A stretch of DNA of 64,000 nt from Pyrus communis (lineage: Eukaryota; Streptophyta; Magnoliopsida; Rosales; Rosaceae), in assembly GCF_963583255.1 (NCBI RefSeq), contig NC_084810.1, positions 8,029,751-8,093,750 on the forward strand, read 5' to 3'. The notes beneath the pieces are model-generated. The model did not search any database. It was not told the DNA's origin and was given only the letters and a program-made list of their open reading frames with translations. Made by a program: the position numbers and the translations under genes. Below are positions 33,617 through 44,966 of the stretch, piece after piece (position 1 is the first letter of the stretch; every line of letters starts with the position of its first letter).

Positions 33617-34308
33617 TTCTTCCAAAACCAAGAGAAACTCCACCCCTTTCTGTGCTTTTTCACAATGCATGTTTTGATTTACTTTCCTGATTAAGTTTTG
33701 TAGGTTTTTGAACAAGCAGAGCTAGCTAGGAAACTAAACACAAATATGTTTTTGACGCACTAAGTTTTCAGGCTGCCTTTGATTTTGCATATCTCTACAC
33801 TTCTCTACCAAATGGTGAATAAGAACTAAGAAATAATCTGAAACTCTAGGAACCGACTCTAACACCACTTGTTAGGACGTACAACTGCAAACTGAGATTC
33901 AAAAGAATCACCACTTTGCACTTCATAACAGAAATAATTACATGAACGGAGAAAGAAAATGTCAAGAGCAAGTGCCTTGTAAAATTCGTGTCTAGACTCT
34001 ACATCCACTAAAATATTTATTCTTCACTAAGTATAAATAGTATAGAGACAGTTGAATTAATCGTATAACTCAAACACAAACACAGAGAAAACCCTTGTGC
34101 ACCCACTATCTCAACATTTTGTCATGAACAACTTCTCTAGTTCTCAAAATTCTCATAGCTTGGTTTGACTTCAATTGTCCCTCATAAGTTACGTATTTAA
34201 TACCCTTACATAGAACAGGCTAGCCTCTAGCCTTCAGTGCGCCAAGTCAAGTGACAAACAAGACTATTCGCCAATGATGACTTTCGGACAAACCCGATTC
34301 TTAATTAC
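33617..34308 (-). repeat. Old LTR plus primer-site fragment, copy A
   Basis: It is about 700 bp related to 52322-53003 plus 58035-58163. On the minus strand an LTR ends at 33870 (GTACGTCCTAACA). It is followed by TGTTAGAGTCGG, which corresponds to the TGGTGTCAGAGTCGG primer-site-like sequence in the sister copy, then about 250 bp of leader. The LTR start is truncated near 34308. Confidence 0.6.
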
Positions 34309-34696
34309 TGAAAATGATTGCTTTAGAATTAAAAAATAAAAATAAAAATAAAAATAAAAAACCAACTAAAAATGGATAAGCATGATAGCATAATGTCATC
34401 GAAAAGACAACAATAGAAATAGGCAAATATAAGCTACAGTAGATGCTAGTGAACCCAAAGTGCATAATTATATTGACATTGATTTTATACACCTGAAGCA
34501 ACAAACGAATTAAAATCGAGGCAACAGAAGCTTTTTGATCCTTATTATTCACCTTCAAATTTCACCTCCCCTCGTATTTATATCTTTAACCGTCTTTTTG
34601 CCATTGACTAATATAATTACCATCTGCTGGAGAAATTTTTTTTTAAGTGTTTGGTATTCAAGCGAGTATTTCACATGTAGTAGAATATGTTGATGG
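34309..34696. other. Intergenic, nothing recognised
   Basis: AT-rich DNA ending in GATGG (34692-34696), the left target duplication of the following copia. Confidence 0.45.
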
Positions 34697-34908
34697 TGTA
34701 AGGATATAGAGAGTGGTTAGGATTATGCTACTTGTCACAAGATTGTTAGTTGGTTAGTTAGAGAGTTTATTCTCTATATATACATCGTTGTAATAGCTTC
34801 TTCAGTAAGAAATCAATACAGCAATTTTTAGACTTCATCTCTCTAGCTCTTTCTCTCTCTAGTTCTTGAAACCCTTATCATTTCTCTGAATCCCTCTCCA
34901 CATTAACA
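34697..34908 (+). repeat. 5' LTR of the host copia
   Basis: It begins TGTAAGGATATAGAG and ends CATTAACA directly before TGGTATC. It contains the TATA-like CTATATATACATC, then a CT-rich leader. Confidence 0.8.
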
Positions 34909-35220
34909 TGGTATCTCTCACCATTGTTGGTCACGCTGCTTTCTCCGATCCTTCGGCTGTTTCTGCTCATTTTCTCAACCTCTGATTCTTTCTATTTCTC
35001 GATGATAGTTCATTGCTACGTTCTTGGATGTATTCTGATATCTTCTTTCTTCTGCGATTTCTAGGTTTTCTGGATTTCTTGATCTTCGTCTTTGCATTAC
35101 AAGATTGCGTGCACCAGGTGTTTGTTATATTTCTTCTCTCAATTCTTCATCTCGATTATCCAAATATGGTAACTGCATTTCAATTACAAATTTTACAGTT
35201 TCTGATTACTGGTCTTATCT

Positions 35221-38200
35221 CTATAGTTTCTACATTTGTGAATGTTAAGCTTGATGATACCAATTACTTGAATTGGCAATTCCAAATGCAATTGTTACTT
35301 GCTCTGGTAATTCTAATGCTTCTGGTATTGAAACTACAATTTCTTATACTCAATCTGAGAATGAAGATCACATTGTTTGGAAGATGCATGATTGTGTTCT
35401 TATGCAGTTAATTACTGCTACTTTATCACCAGTTGCAATTTCTTGTGCTATTGGGAGCACCATTGCTTGTGATCTTTGGAATCGATTAAAGGAACAATTT
35501 TCTGCGGTTTCTCGAACTAGTATTTTTCAACTTAAGTCTAATCTTCAAACTATTAAAAAGGGTTCTGACTCTGTGTCTCAATATCTGCAACGAATTAAGG
35601 AAGCTAGGGATTACTTGTCTACTGCTGGAGTTACTTTTGCAAATGAAGACAATGTTATCTAAGTACTCAATGGTTTACCTTCTAAGTTATATATCTTTCA
35701 AAGTGTTATAAGTGGTCGTGGAAGTGCTATCTCTCTCAAGGAATTTAGGGTGCAGCTTCTTGCTGAAGAGTTGATTGTTGACAATAATGTGAATTCTTAA
35801 TTCATGCCTGCCTTGGTTGCCAAGAACTCTAGTTCTAAATCCTCTACATCTCAGAATCAATCTGGTGGTCCTAATACTGGTTTTTCAGGTCATAACAATG
35901 GTCTTTCAGGTGGTTATACTGGTTCCTCATGAGGGTATAGATCTTTTAATAACAACAAAAAGGGTAAAGGAAAGTTTAATCAAGGGTATAGATATCCTAA
36001 TCCTAATCCCAGTCAACAATTTTCTAAGCAGTTTTCTAACCCAGTTCCTGGTTTCTCTGGAGTTCTTGGTCCATCTCCACCACAGTACTTTGGAAGTTCT
36101 TCTACTCAGCAAGTTTCTTGCCAATTGTCTAATACATTTGGCCATACTGCTCCATTTTATCACTCCAAACAAATGGATAGGCAAGGATGCCAAATATGTG
36201 GCAAGCGCAATCTCAGATGTCAAGCAATGCATATGCTCCTTTAGCACCAATATTTCCTCCTCAGTCCAATATGCAAGCTATGAATATAGTCATTTCTCAG
36301 TCATCTCAAGCTACCACGTCTCATCAACAACCACAAATTTGGCTCACAGACTCGGGTGCTACAAAGCATATGATCGCATATCTCAGTAATTTGTCTCTTG
36401 ATGAGCACAAATTGTATTATTTATTTGGCCCAAAATAACTACATTTTCTTGTGATGTTTTGCATGTAAATGAAAGAAATTTCATAGTTTTGTGTTTTGAT
36501 GGCCAAATTAAGGAGTTGAAAAAGATCCTATATTATTTTCCTTAAAGCGTTTGTTGGAATGTTGCTTGGTATAGAAATGATATATTTTATCAAATGGTTG
36601 AATTAGTGAAATTCTTGTGTTGGCATATTGTCTGTTGTGATACAACTCTATTATATAAATATTATGCAGGATGACAAATTAAGAGGAAAGTACAACACTT
36701 GTCTCACAAAAAGATTGTTCCTTATCCTTTCATCAGCACGTGACTACCATTGGGAGATGAAATTTCAGTTGTTGATCGAGCAGAGAGTGAATAAAGAAGG
36801 CAACATGGGGCTAACTGCAGTAAAGAGATATGAGGCACAAGTGTGATGGTAACCGATGAAGAAATTAATGGGTGCTTTAGTATACAAAATAGCTGGTGAA
36901 GAGTTCAATTTTGTTCAGTTCCTTATCTGCTATTTGTTATAAGTAAATGGGCGTTAAGGTCTCATCGGTTACGGAAAAGGAAGTGAAGCAGGAGGGAGAA
37001 GAAAAAGAAAAGAGGACTATTCAGTGCAAGTGGAAAGAGGACAGAATTGGCAAGCTAGAGGTGCGCAGTGCAGGGGATTTTTCAGGCTTTTTCTAAACTA
37101 AATTTTCTTTTTATTTCTTATGGATTCAGTACCAATTTCGATTATGTTTCTGAACTAATTTATTTCTGCTAGAGCTACGATGTAGCCTAACCATGATTGC
37201 TTAATTTCTCAGTTTGTTATTTCTTTTCATTCGTATTGAGTTTCTGTTGCTGTGGATTTTACGCTTGATTTTTATCTCGTTGATTAGCTACCAACTTTGT
37301 TTGGTCAAGTTTATCTGATGCAAATTCAAGTATATGCCATGCTGAATTTGAATTCTAGCTTCTTACAATTGAAGCCATGAAATCCTTGATATAGATGCCA
37401 TATATTAGGTTTCACGTGATCTCTTAGTTAGTTCCCAATCGTTAATGAATTCTTTGTGTTTAGTAATCTAGATGTCATAGATTATTAGCACATAAAAATA
37501 TACATAGTACTCTATGCCATGGATACTGTATGAATTAGAGGAACTAGCCGTCAATTTGGATGATTATTCATTAATAATTTAATTATGGGAAAAAGTTAGG
37601 TTGGTTATGGTGAAATCGAATGCTCTAGCGATTCACTCATTTCATTTACAATTTGTTTCTACTTGGTTGCATATCGATTCCTTTATTTTTATTTGTCTTG
37701 TTATTTTTCATTATTTTTAAGACAAGAATTCAATCTTTACACTTCTTCCTGATAATCAACGTTACTTTTCATTCAAGTGCAATTAAATTTGAGTTTGATA
37801 GTTAGAATTATATCAATCTTAGTTGGAAGGATCTTGTGCTTGCCTACTAAAGTATACTATGATTCGTACACTTGTGAGCATTAAAATTTAAACATAATTG
37901 GGTTAATTTTAGTTAATCTAATTTTGGCAACATCTCATGTTTCTCCTTACCCTACTAATGAGATAGTGCCAACAGCCAATGGTGAAGGTTTGAAAATATC
38001 ACATATTGGTAGCTCCATTATTCAAACACATGTTCATCCAATAAAACTAAATTCTATCCTCTATGTATTATTCAAACACATGTACATCCAATAAAACTGA
38101 ATTCTATCCTCTATGTACCTAGGCTATCTCACAATTTGCTATCAGTTCATAGAATTTGTGTTGATAACAATTGTTGGTTAGTGTTTAATGCTTATTGTTT

Positions 38201-39490
38201 CTAGATTCAGGATAAGGCTATAGGGAGGATATTATACAAAGGACTATGCAATAATGGACGCTACCACATCCTATCACTTGCCAATCATCATCCATTTCAT
38301 TCTCAAAGCAATCCTAAAGCTTCTGCATTACTTGGTCAACTTGTTAGCTCTAATCTTTGGCATAGTAGGTTAGGGCACCCCTCAAATACTATCCTCAATA
38401 ATGCTAAATAATTTTCAAATTTCTTGTACAAAGAATAATGTACCTCTGCTTTGTCATAGTTGTTTAGAGGACAAGTTTACTAAACTACCATTCTAGTCCA
38501 GTGAACACAAATATGTACTTCCATTTGAAATTGTACACAGTGACCTTTGGGGTCGTTCTCCATGTAATTCCATTGATGGATACAAGTACTATGTGACTCT
38601 CATTGATGAGTGCACTAGATATTGTTGGTTGTTCCTTCTTGTTAATAAATCAGATTTCTTTGACACCTTTGTTGCCTTTTCTTCCTTTGTGCAAACTCAA
38701 TTTTCTACTTGTATTAAAACTTTGCAAACTGATGGTGGTGGAGAATATAGTAGTAATAAACTTCAAACCTTTCTTCACAGTAAATGTATTATTCATCATA
38801 AAACTTGCCCACATACCCTAGAATAAAATGGCTTGGCTGAGAGAAAACATAAGTACATTGTTGAAAAAACTGTCACATTGTTACAATCTGCAAAATTACC
38901 TTCTCATTTCTAGTCCCTTGCATGTCAAGTTGTTATGTACCTCATAAATCGAATGCCTACACCAATGTTGAAAAATTGTTCACCATTTGGAGTTCTATTA
39001 CAAGCCAAAACAAGGTGTTTTTCTTGGGTATGCATCAAAATAGAAAGGGTTTATTTGTTTTGATGTGTTACAGGGTAAGTTCTACATATCTAGCCATATG
39101 GTCTTTGATGTGTCTAGGTTTCCCCATACTTATTTGTCTTTATTACCTAAATACAAACCTATGGTATCTTATTCCTCTCAGCCATTGCCATCAATTCCAG
39201 TTCCTAATTTGGAAAATGTATTAGTTCAATCTTAGTTGGAACCACTCTCATTCTCATCCACATCATCTAATACTGGCATATCCTCACCATCAGTCTCATT
39301 ACCTAGTGAGAACATATCTTCACCATCAATTTCTTCCGCATTACCTCAAACACCAATATCATCACAAAAGAGTATTACTTCTCAGTCCAATACTATTCTT
39401 GCAAGTCCTACTCCTCCACTCCCTGTGGATCCTGAGTTCAGTCCAGATCTTTTTCAAGTGGTATTACCTATTGCTCCACTCAATATGCAT
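35221..39490 (+). pseudogene. Host copia gag-protease-integrase remains
   Basis: Gag starts around 35236 (NVKLDDTNYLNWQFQMQ) and continues in shifted frames to about 36230. The protease region WLTDSGATKHMIAYLSNLSL lies at about 36340-36393 and keeps its DSG triad. After the insertion, the frame resumes at about 37930 (SHVSPYPTNEIVPTANGEGL), then GAG-pre-integrase (LWHSRLGHPSN, about 38355) and integrase (38520-38830, including LIDECTRYCWLFLL and LQTDGGGEYSSNK). A serine- and proline-rich linker follows (39236-39490). Many stops interrupt the frame. It cannot make a functional polyprotein. Confidence 0.8.
36394..37928. other. Unidentified 1.5-kb insertion inside copia protease
   Basis: The copia frame stops matching after LSNLSL at about 36393 and resumes at about 37929. 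The DNA between is not copia. It contains an exon-like open segment after a good acceptor (TATTATGCAG at about 36660-36669, open to 36846). A second short frame starts with ATG at about 36944 (MGVKVSSVTEKEVKQEGEEK) and runs into a possible GT donor at about 37060. Neither matches a family I know. No inverted termini or clear target duplication were found. It could be a captured gene fragment. Confidence 0.5.
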
Positions 39491-39494
39491 CCTA

Positions 39495-39660
39495 AATAGA
39501 ACTTTTACGGGAATAAGTTTTTCTTCTATTACTTGTTTTGAAATATATACATGTGCTATCATAGTTTTACAAGGAAACAAAAACATATACACAAACCTAC
39601 TTAATAAAGGACTCATATTATTTACATTCCCTTTTTTCCTAATATTGACTCACGCTAACA
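39495..39660 (-). repeat. 3' LTR of the young copia
   Basis: On the minus strand it runs from TGTTAGCGTGAG (39660) to GTTCTATT (39495). The right edge is fixed by the polypurine tract and the left edge by the TCCTA duplication, so the element ends in TT rather than CA. Confidence 0.85.
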
Positions 39661-39859
39661 CTCCCCCTCAAGTTGGTGCATAGATATCACACATGCCCAA
39701 CTTGACAAGTGAGTCATCAAACCTTCGACTACATACTGCATGAGTTAGAACGCCTGCAAGTTGCTCCTCTGACTTCACAAAAGGTATTGACACAATCTTC
39801 CTTTCAAGCTTCTCTTTAATAAAATGTCGATCAACTTCCACATGTTTTGTCCTATCATG

Positions 39860-42800
39860 CTATACCGGATTATCAGCTATATCTCTTGCTGACTTATTAT
39901 CACAGTATAGTCTCATGGTTTCCTTTGGCTTGAACCCAAGCCCCTCAAGAAGCTTTCGAAGCCAGAGAATCTCACAAATGCCGTGAGCCATCCCTCGATA
40001 CTCGGCCTCAGCCGAGGATCTTGATACTACCTTCTGTTTTTTACTTCTCCATGTAACTAAATTTCCTCTTATAAAAGTAAAATATCCCGAAGCAGACCGT
40101 CTGTCACCTACACTTCCTGCCCAATCAGCATCCGTGAACCCCTCAATCCTCAAATGTCCATACTTCCGATATAGAACTCCTTTCCCAGGTGCAGACTTTA
40201 AATATGCTAAGATACGCATAACAGCAGCCATATGATCTAGACTTGGTGAATGCATAAATTGACTTACTACACTTACTACATAGGCAATATCAGGCTGTGT
40301 ATGAGCCAAATAAATTAGTCTCCCTACAATTCTCTGATATCTCCCCTTATCAACTGATTTCTGATTCGGATCCACACATAGATGATGTTTTTCAACAATA
40401 GGTGTATCTACTGGCTTGCATCCCAGCATACCAGTTTCTTTTAGTAAATCCAAAACATACTTACGTTGTGACAAGAAAATACCTTTCGAAGATCGAGTAA
40501 CTTCAACTCTAAGAAAATATTTCAAATCCCCTAGGTTCTTCATTTCAAACTCAGCCGCAAGATTCTTCTGTAACCTTGAAATCTTATCACAATCATCTCC
40601 AATAATAATCATGTCATCTACATAGATGATTAAGGCTATCACTTTTTCCTGTCTCCGTTTAACAAACAATGTATGATCAGAATGACTCTGATAATACCCA
40701 AACTTTTTCATAACTTGAGTAAACCTATCAAACCATGCACGAGGCGATTGCTTCAGCCCATAAAGAGACTTACGCAACCGGCATACTTCGGTACTTCTAC
40801 CAGCACTGTACCCAGGAGGAAAATCCATATATACTTCTTCCTCCAAGTTCCCATGGAGAAAAGCATTTTTCACATCAAACTCTTTTAATGGCCAGTCCAT
40901 ATTAATGGCTAAAGATATCAGAACACGTACCGTATTCATCTTGGCAACCAGAGAGAACGTCTCTTGATAATCTACACCATATGTTTGGGTGTATCCTTTA
41001 GCTACCAACCTTGCTTTGTACCTGTCTATTGATCCATCGGCTTTGTATTTGACAGTAAACACCCACCAGCATCCAACTGTTTTTTTTCCCTCTGGCAAGA
41101 ACGTCACCTCCCAGGTATTATTCTTCTGTAACGCCAACATTTCTTCATCCATTGCATTTGCCCACTTTGGATCCTTTAGAGCCTCATCCACACGAGTTGG
41201 TACTCGAATAGCCTCTATATTGTCTATCAAGGTCTTACGCTCTGGTGCAAGACCATTGCATGAGATATAGTTGGCTATCGGATACTTCACTTTGCCTTCC
41301 GGAGAAAACCTGTCAGGTGGCACACCCCGATTTTGTCTCGGTGGCAGCTTATATGTATTTACATCAGTAATTGCATTAGTTACATAATCATCCACAATAC
41401 TTACCTCAGGTTTATTCAGAGAAGAATCATTGGGCAGCACCGTGGAGCTAGAGAGAGAGGGGGTTACACAAGTAGGCTCGACAATGATCTGCCCTGACTG
41501 CAGATCACTCTCGGCATCTTTTGTTTCTGACTGCATGCTGCTCTCGGCAGCAACTTCTGACTTATGCCATGGCATGTTTGGTATTTCAGCAGCATATGGC
41601 ACGGCATGTATGATCACTGCCGCATTAGGCACGGCATCAGCATGCACGGCCTCAGCATCAACCACAGTATTTTCTCCCAAGTCCAACCATTCCAGATCAC
41701 CACTAGAGCTCTCCCCCTGGTGATTTGAAGATGAAGATACGGGGGCATAAAAAAACTCCGATTCAGAAAAGGTCACATCCATAGTAACATACATATGCCG
41801 AGTCTCAGGGTGATAACATTTATATCCTTTTTGGTGAGATGAGAAACCAACAAACACACATCGAAGGGCACACGGATCTAACTTAGTGCGATGAATTTTC
41901 GGAATATGCACATAAGCCACACAACCAAATACCCGGGGCTTGAGAGTATGAGTAGACATCACCTGAACATGTTGAGTGAGGGCTTGAAGAGGAGTTCGAA
42001 AGTCAATCACCCGAGAGGGCATACGATTAATCATGTAAACAGCATAAGTAACTGCTTCAGGCCAAAAAATCTTAGGAACAGACGCACCCAGAAGTAGGGC
42101 ACGTGCCGTTTCTAAGATATGGCGATTTTTTCGTTCAGCCACTCCATTTTGCTGTGGAGTATAGGGATAGGTTGTTTCATGGAGAATGCCTTGATCACAA
42201 AGAAACTCCGACAACTCACAATTAAGATACTCACCACCATTATCAAAACGAAGAACTTTAATTACAGATAAGTATTGTGTCCGAATCATTTGAGAAAAGG
42301 TTCGGAATACCATACCAACATCACTCTTATTTTTTAACACATATAACCACGTCATACGAGTGCAATCATCAACAAACGTAACAAACCACTTAATCCCAGA
42401 AGAAGTAACAACATGAGATGGTCCCCAAACATCAGAGTGCACAAGTTCAAATGGTAAAGCTCTTTTATTCATACTAGGAGGAAACGAAGCCCGATGGCTT
42501 TTAGCAAGAATACATACTTCACAATGTAAGTCTGATTCATTTATTCCACTAAATAGACTAGGTAACATATGTCGTAAATACCCAAAAGATGCATGCCTTA
42601 ACCGATGATGCAACAACCACACTTCTTGTAAATTACTAGACCAGGATGCTCGAACCGCATTAGCTCTGCCAGAAACGATGTCGTCCACATAGTACAACCC
42701 CTCTATCTTAGTGCCACGCCCAATTATCTCCTTGGTCTGAATATCCTGAAGGAGACAAAATGATGGATACATTAGAACAACACAATCCAATTGTTCAGTA

Positions 42801-44146
42801 ACATGTGGTATGGATAACAAATGATGGGATAAAGAAGGAACAAGCAAGCAATGATGTAGGGGAAATGTGGGGGTAAGATGCACAGTGCCAGCACCACACA
42901 CGGGTGCCAAAGTACCATTGGCAGTTGATATATTTTTCCTGTGAGATGTGGTCATGTATTGAAACATATTTTTATCATATGTCATATGATCTGTTGCCCC
43001 AGAGTCCATAATCCAACCTGTATGGTGCTGATTTTCGGAGGCTAAGAGAACACATCCCACGGTACCTGTGTCAGATGACGAGTCACCCCAAGTACTAGGC
43101 AACAAATTCTGACTGGAGTCACTATAACTAGGCACGGCTTCCTGGACTGTGGGTGTAGCCGCAGCAAGGGAGGCACGGCCTCCACTGGATCCGGCTGCTC
43201 CACGCTCCTTGGCACACAATTTTTTCTTTAACTCTGGAAACCAATCAGGCACCCCATGCTTAGCAAAGCATGTATCCTCAGTATGACGGGTTTGTCCACA
43301 GAAAGTACACTTCAAATCATCTTTATTTTCTCGGTTGAAAGGTCGAGAATTTAAAGATTGATTAGAAAAATTACTAGCACGATGAGTACCAGCTGGCCGA
43401 GAGATCATTGCCATGGACGGCAACCCTCCTTGATTGTTACTCCCACCCATCATGGTAGCATGTCGTTGAGCTTCACGCCGAACAACAGAAAACACCTCCT
43501 CAACAGAAGGTAAGGGTTGAGTACGTAAAATATCACTACGTACTTTATCAAACACATCATCCAAACCCGCCAAAAAAGCATACACACGATCAACCTGAAT
43601 TTCTTCTCGAAGTGTCTTGAAATCCACAGCACATACCATCTTGATTAGTCTCCGTTGATCTAACTCCTGCCAAACGGACTTGAGATCAGCATAATACACA
43701 CCAACCAGCCGACCCTCTTGACGGAGTCTGAACGATTTAACCTTCAATTCATAAATCTGAGAAATATCTGAACCATCATAATAAGTTCGAGCCACCTCTT
43801 CCCAAACTTCTTTAGCAGTACGTAGGTGAATAAAAAATCCCATGATAGCAGGTTCTATGGAATTGATCAACCACTCTTTTACTATTGCATTCCCTGTCTT
43901 CCACGGCTCATACTCAGCACTAGCCTCAGCAGGCTCCTTGGTAATCCCAATCACAAAGCCCTTCCTACCGCGTCCAGCGATGTACATCTCCAAAACCTTG
44001 GACCAAAGAGGATAATTCGATCCATTTAATTTTACGGTATTTGGTACAGCAGACGCATCACTCTGAATAACGACAGGATTCACTACTTGATTATTGGTTG
44101 AATTACTGCCCTCTAACTTCAACACGCCACTGCCTCCTGAGTCCAT
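39860..44146 (-). CDS. Copia gag-pol polyprotein, C-terminally truncated
   Basis: The 1,428-residue frame starts at an ATG 185 bp after the primer site. Gag occupies about 35-240. A zinc knuckle CX2CX4HX4C lies at 280-293. The protease active site DSG is at 381-383. The integrase zinc motif is at about 514-545 (H..H..HCEVC), and the catalytic triad is D572, D635 and E671 with the usual 35-residue D-E spacing. The linker runs 800-990. Reverse transcriptase is at about 1010-1245 with YVDD at 1175-1178. RNase H runs from about 1335 (TDADWAGS) to the end. An in-frame TAG cuts the frame inside RNase H. The same frame stays open for 63 more codons, to a TGA at 39668-39670, just before the polypurine tract. 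All other domains look intact. The element may still be transcribed, but its RNase H is shortened. Confidence 0.92.
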   Translation of the reverse strand: MDSGGSGVLKLEGSNSTNNQVVNPVVIQSDASAVPNTVKLNGSNYPLWSKVLEMYIAGRGRKGFVIGITKEPAEASAEYEPWKTGNAIVKEWLINSIEPAIMGFFIHLRTAKEVWEEVARTYYDGSDISQIYELKVKSFRLRQEGRLVGVYYADLKSVWQELDQRRLIKMVCAVDFKTLREEIQVDRVYAFLAGLDDVFDKVRSDILRTQPLPSVEEVFSVVRREAQRHATMMGGSNNQGGLPSMAMISRPAGTHRASNFSNQSLNSRPFNRENKDDLKCTFCGQTRHTEDTCFAKHGVPDWFPELKKKLCAKERGAAGSSGGRASLAAATPTVQEAVPSYSDSSQNLLPSTWGDSSSDTGTVGCVLLASENQHHTGWIMDSGATDHMTYDKNMFQYMTTSHRKNISTANGTLAPVCGAGTVHLTPTFPLHHCLLVPSLSHHLLSIPHVTEQLDCVVLMYPSFCLLQDIQTKEIIGRGTKIEGLYYVDDIVSGRANAVRASWSSNLQEVWLLHHRLRHASFGYLRHMLPSLFSGINESDLHCEVCILAKSHRASFPPSMNKRALPFELVHSDVWGPSHVVTSSGIKWFVTFVDDCTRMTWLYVLKNKSDVGMVFRTFSQMIRTQYLSVIKVLRFDNGGEYLNCELSEFLCDQGILHETTYPYTPQQNGVAERKNRHILETARALLLGASVPKIFWPEAVTYAVYMINRMPSRVIDFRTPLQALTQHVQVMSTHTLKPRVFGCVAYVHIPKIHRTKLDPCALRCVFVGFSSHQKGYKCYHPETRHMYVTMDVTFSESEFFYAPVSSSSNHQGESSSGDLEWLDLGENTVVDAEAVHADAVPNAAVIIHAVPYAAEIPNMPWHKSEVAAESSMQSETKDAESDLQSGQIIVEPTCVTPSLSSSTVLPNDSSLNKPEVSIVDDYVTNAITDVNTYKLPPRQNRGVPPDRFSPEGKVKYPIANYISCNGLAPERKTLIDNIEAIRVPTRVDEALKDPKWANAMDEEMLALQKNNTWEVTFLPEGKKTVGCWWVFTVKYKADGSIDRYKARLVAKGYTQTYGVDYQETFSLVAKMNTVRVLISLAINMDWPLKEFDVKNAFLHGNLEEEVYMDFPPGYSAGRSTEVCRLRKSLYGLKQSPRAWFDRFTQVMKKFGYYQSHSDHTLFVKRRQEKVIALIIYVDDMIIIGDDCDKISRLQKNLAAEFEMKNLGDLKYFLRVEVTRSSKGIFLSQRKYVLDLLKETGMLGCKPVDTPIVEKHHLCVDPNQKSVDKGRYQRIVGRLIYLAHTQPDIAYVVSVVSQFMHSPSLDHMAAVMRILAYLKSAPGKGVLYRKYGHLRIEGFTDADWAGSVGDRRSASGYFTFIRGNLVTWRSKKQKVVSRSSAEAEYRGMAHGICEILWLRKLLEGLGFKPKETMRLYCDNKSARDIADNPV

Positions 44147-44345
44147 TCGGTGTTACTCAACAAATCAACAAGACTATTACCGCAGATTTACGACTGCTGC
44201 ACACACAGCAGTACCACACCCACACGGCAACAATACACAGCAGTCCCCACAGATACGGCACCACTGTTTTCTGCAGAATATTTGCAGAAACAAGATCAAC
44301 CAAGCACAGCGGAAAAGAAAACTAGGGTTTTGGCTCTTGATACCA

Positions 44346-44511
44346 AATAGAACTTTTACGGGAATAAGTTTTTCTTCTGTTACTTGTTTTGAAATATATA
44401 CATGTGCTATCATAGTTTTACAAGGAAACAAAAACATATACACAAACCTACTTAATAAAGGACTCCTATTATTTACATTCCCTTTTTTCCTAATATTGAC
44501 TCACGCTAACA
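44346..44511 (-). repeat. 5' LTR of the young copia
   Basis: It is 166 bp and matches the 3' LTR except at two sites (near 44379 and 44467). It is directly followed on the minus strand by the primer-binding site. Confidence 0.88.
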
Positions 44512-44516
44512 TCCTA

Positions 44517-44682
44517 TGCAAAATAAAAGTAAGGATGGCATAATCAAGAAAAAGGTGTTTCTCAGTTAGGTGAATGAGAACAGTTTGCAGATATACTCAA
44601 TAAGGGTCAAAGTGCTCAACTTTTTCAATCTCATTGTTTCAACCTCATGCTTGGCTCATTCAAACCTGAGTTTGAAGGGGCA
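44517..44682 (+). pseudogene. Host copia pol C-terminus remnant
   Basis: The frame reads EQFADILNKGQSAQLFQ and LMLGSFKPEFEG, the usual end of a copia RNase H region, shortly before the polypurine tract and 3' LTR. It shows that the host element's reverse transcriptase was deleted. Confidence 0.7.
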
Positions 44683-44885
44683 TGTAAGGATATAGATAGT
44701 GGCTAGGATTATGCCACTTGTCACAAGATTGTAAACTTTAGTTAGTTAGTTAGTTAAAGAGTTTGTTCTCTATACATGCATCATTGTAATGGCTTCTTCA
44801 CTAAGAAATCAATACAATAGTTTTAGACTTATCTCTCTACCTGTTTCTCTCTCTAGTTCTTGAAACCTTGATCTCTACATTAATA
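44683..44885 (+). repeat. 3' LTR of the host copia
   Basis: It begins TGTAAGGATATAGATAG after the polypurine tract and ends near TTAATA. It differs from the 5' LTR by many substitutions and indels. Confidence 0.78.
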
Positions 44886-44966
44886 GAGGGATACATAAAA
44901 TATATCATTTCTTTCACTTGTATTATGACATGTGAATACATTTGTAATAAGTTCATGTTTTAGCAG

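Larger units (their letters stand above)
39495..44511 (-). mobile_element. Young complete Ty1/copia retrotransposon, nested
   Basis: The element is 5,017 bp with a perfect 5-bp target duplication TCCTA at 39490-39494 and 44512-44516. Two 166-bp LTRs differ at only two positions by my count. The primer-binding site TGGTATCAAGAGCC (44332-44345, minus strand) abuts the 5' LTR. The polypurine tract TTGAGGGGGAG (39661-39671) abuts the 3' LTR. It carries one long pol frame with a single stop near its end. It is inserted antisense in the linker region of the older copia; the host reading frame (MHP|M...SKDGIIKKKVFLS) can be followed across it. Confidence 0.92.
34697..44885 (+). mobile_element. Decayed copia element hosting two later insertions
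   Basis: The LTRs are at 34697-34908 (212 bp, TGTAAGG...TTAACA) and 44683-44885 (203 bp, ending TTAATA). Flanks GATGG and GAGGG differ by one base. TGGTATC follows the 5' LTR, but the rest of the primer site is degraded. TTTGAAGGGG precedes the 3' LTR as the polypurine tract. The LTRs differ at many sites and by indels, so the insertion is old. The inside is split by an unidentified 1.5-kb insertion (36394-37928) and by a complete minus-strand copia (39495-44511). The reverse transcriptase and most of RNase H are deleted. Confidence 0.85.

Noticed and set aside
36394..37928. The insertion as a Helitron
   Set aside because: It has no TC start after A, no CTRR end before T and no terminal hairpin at the junctions.
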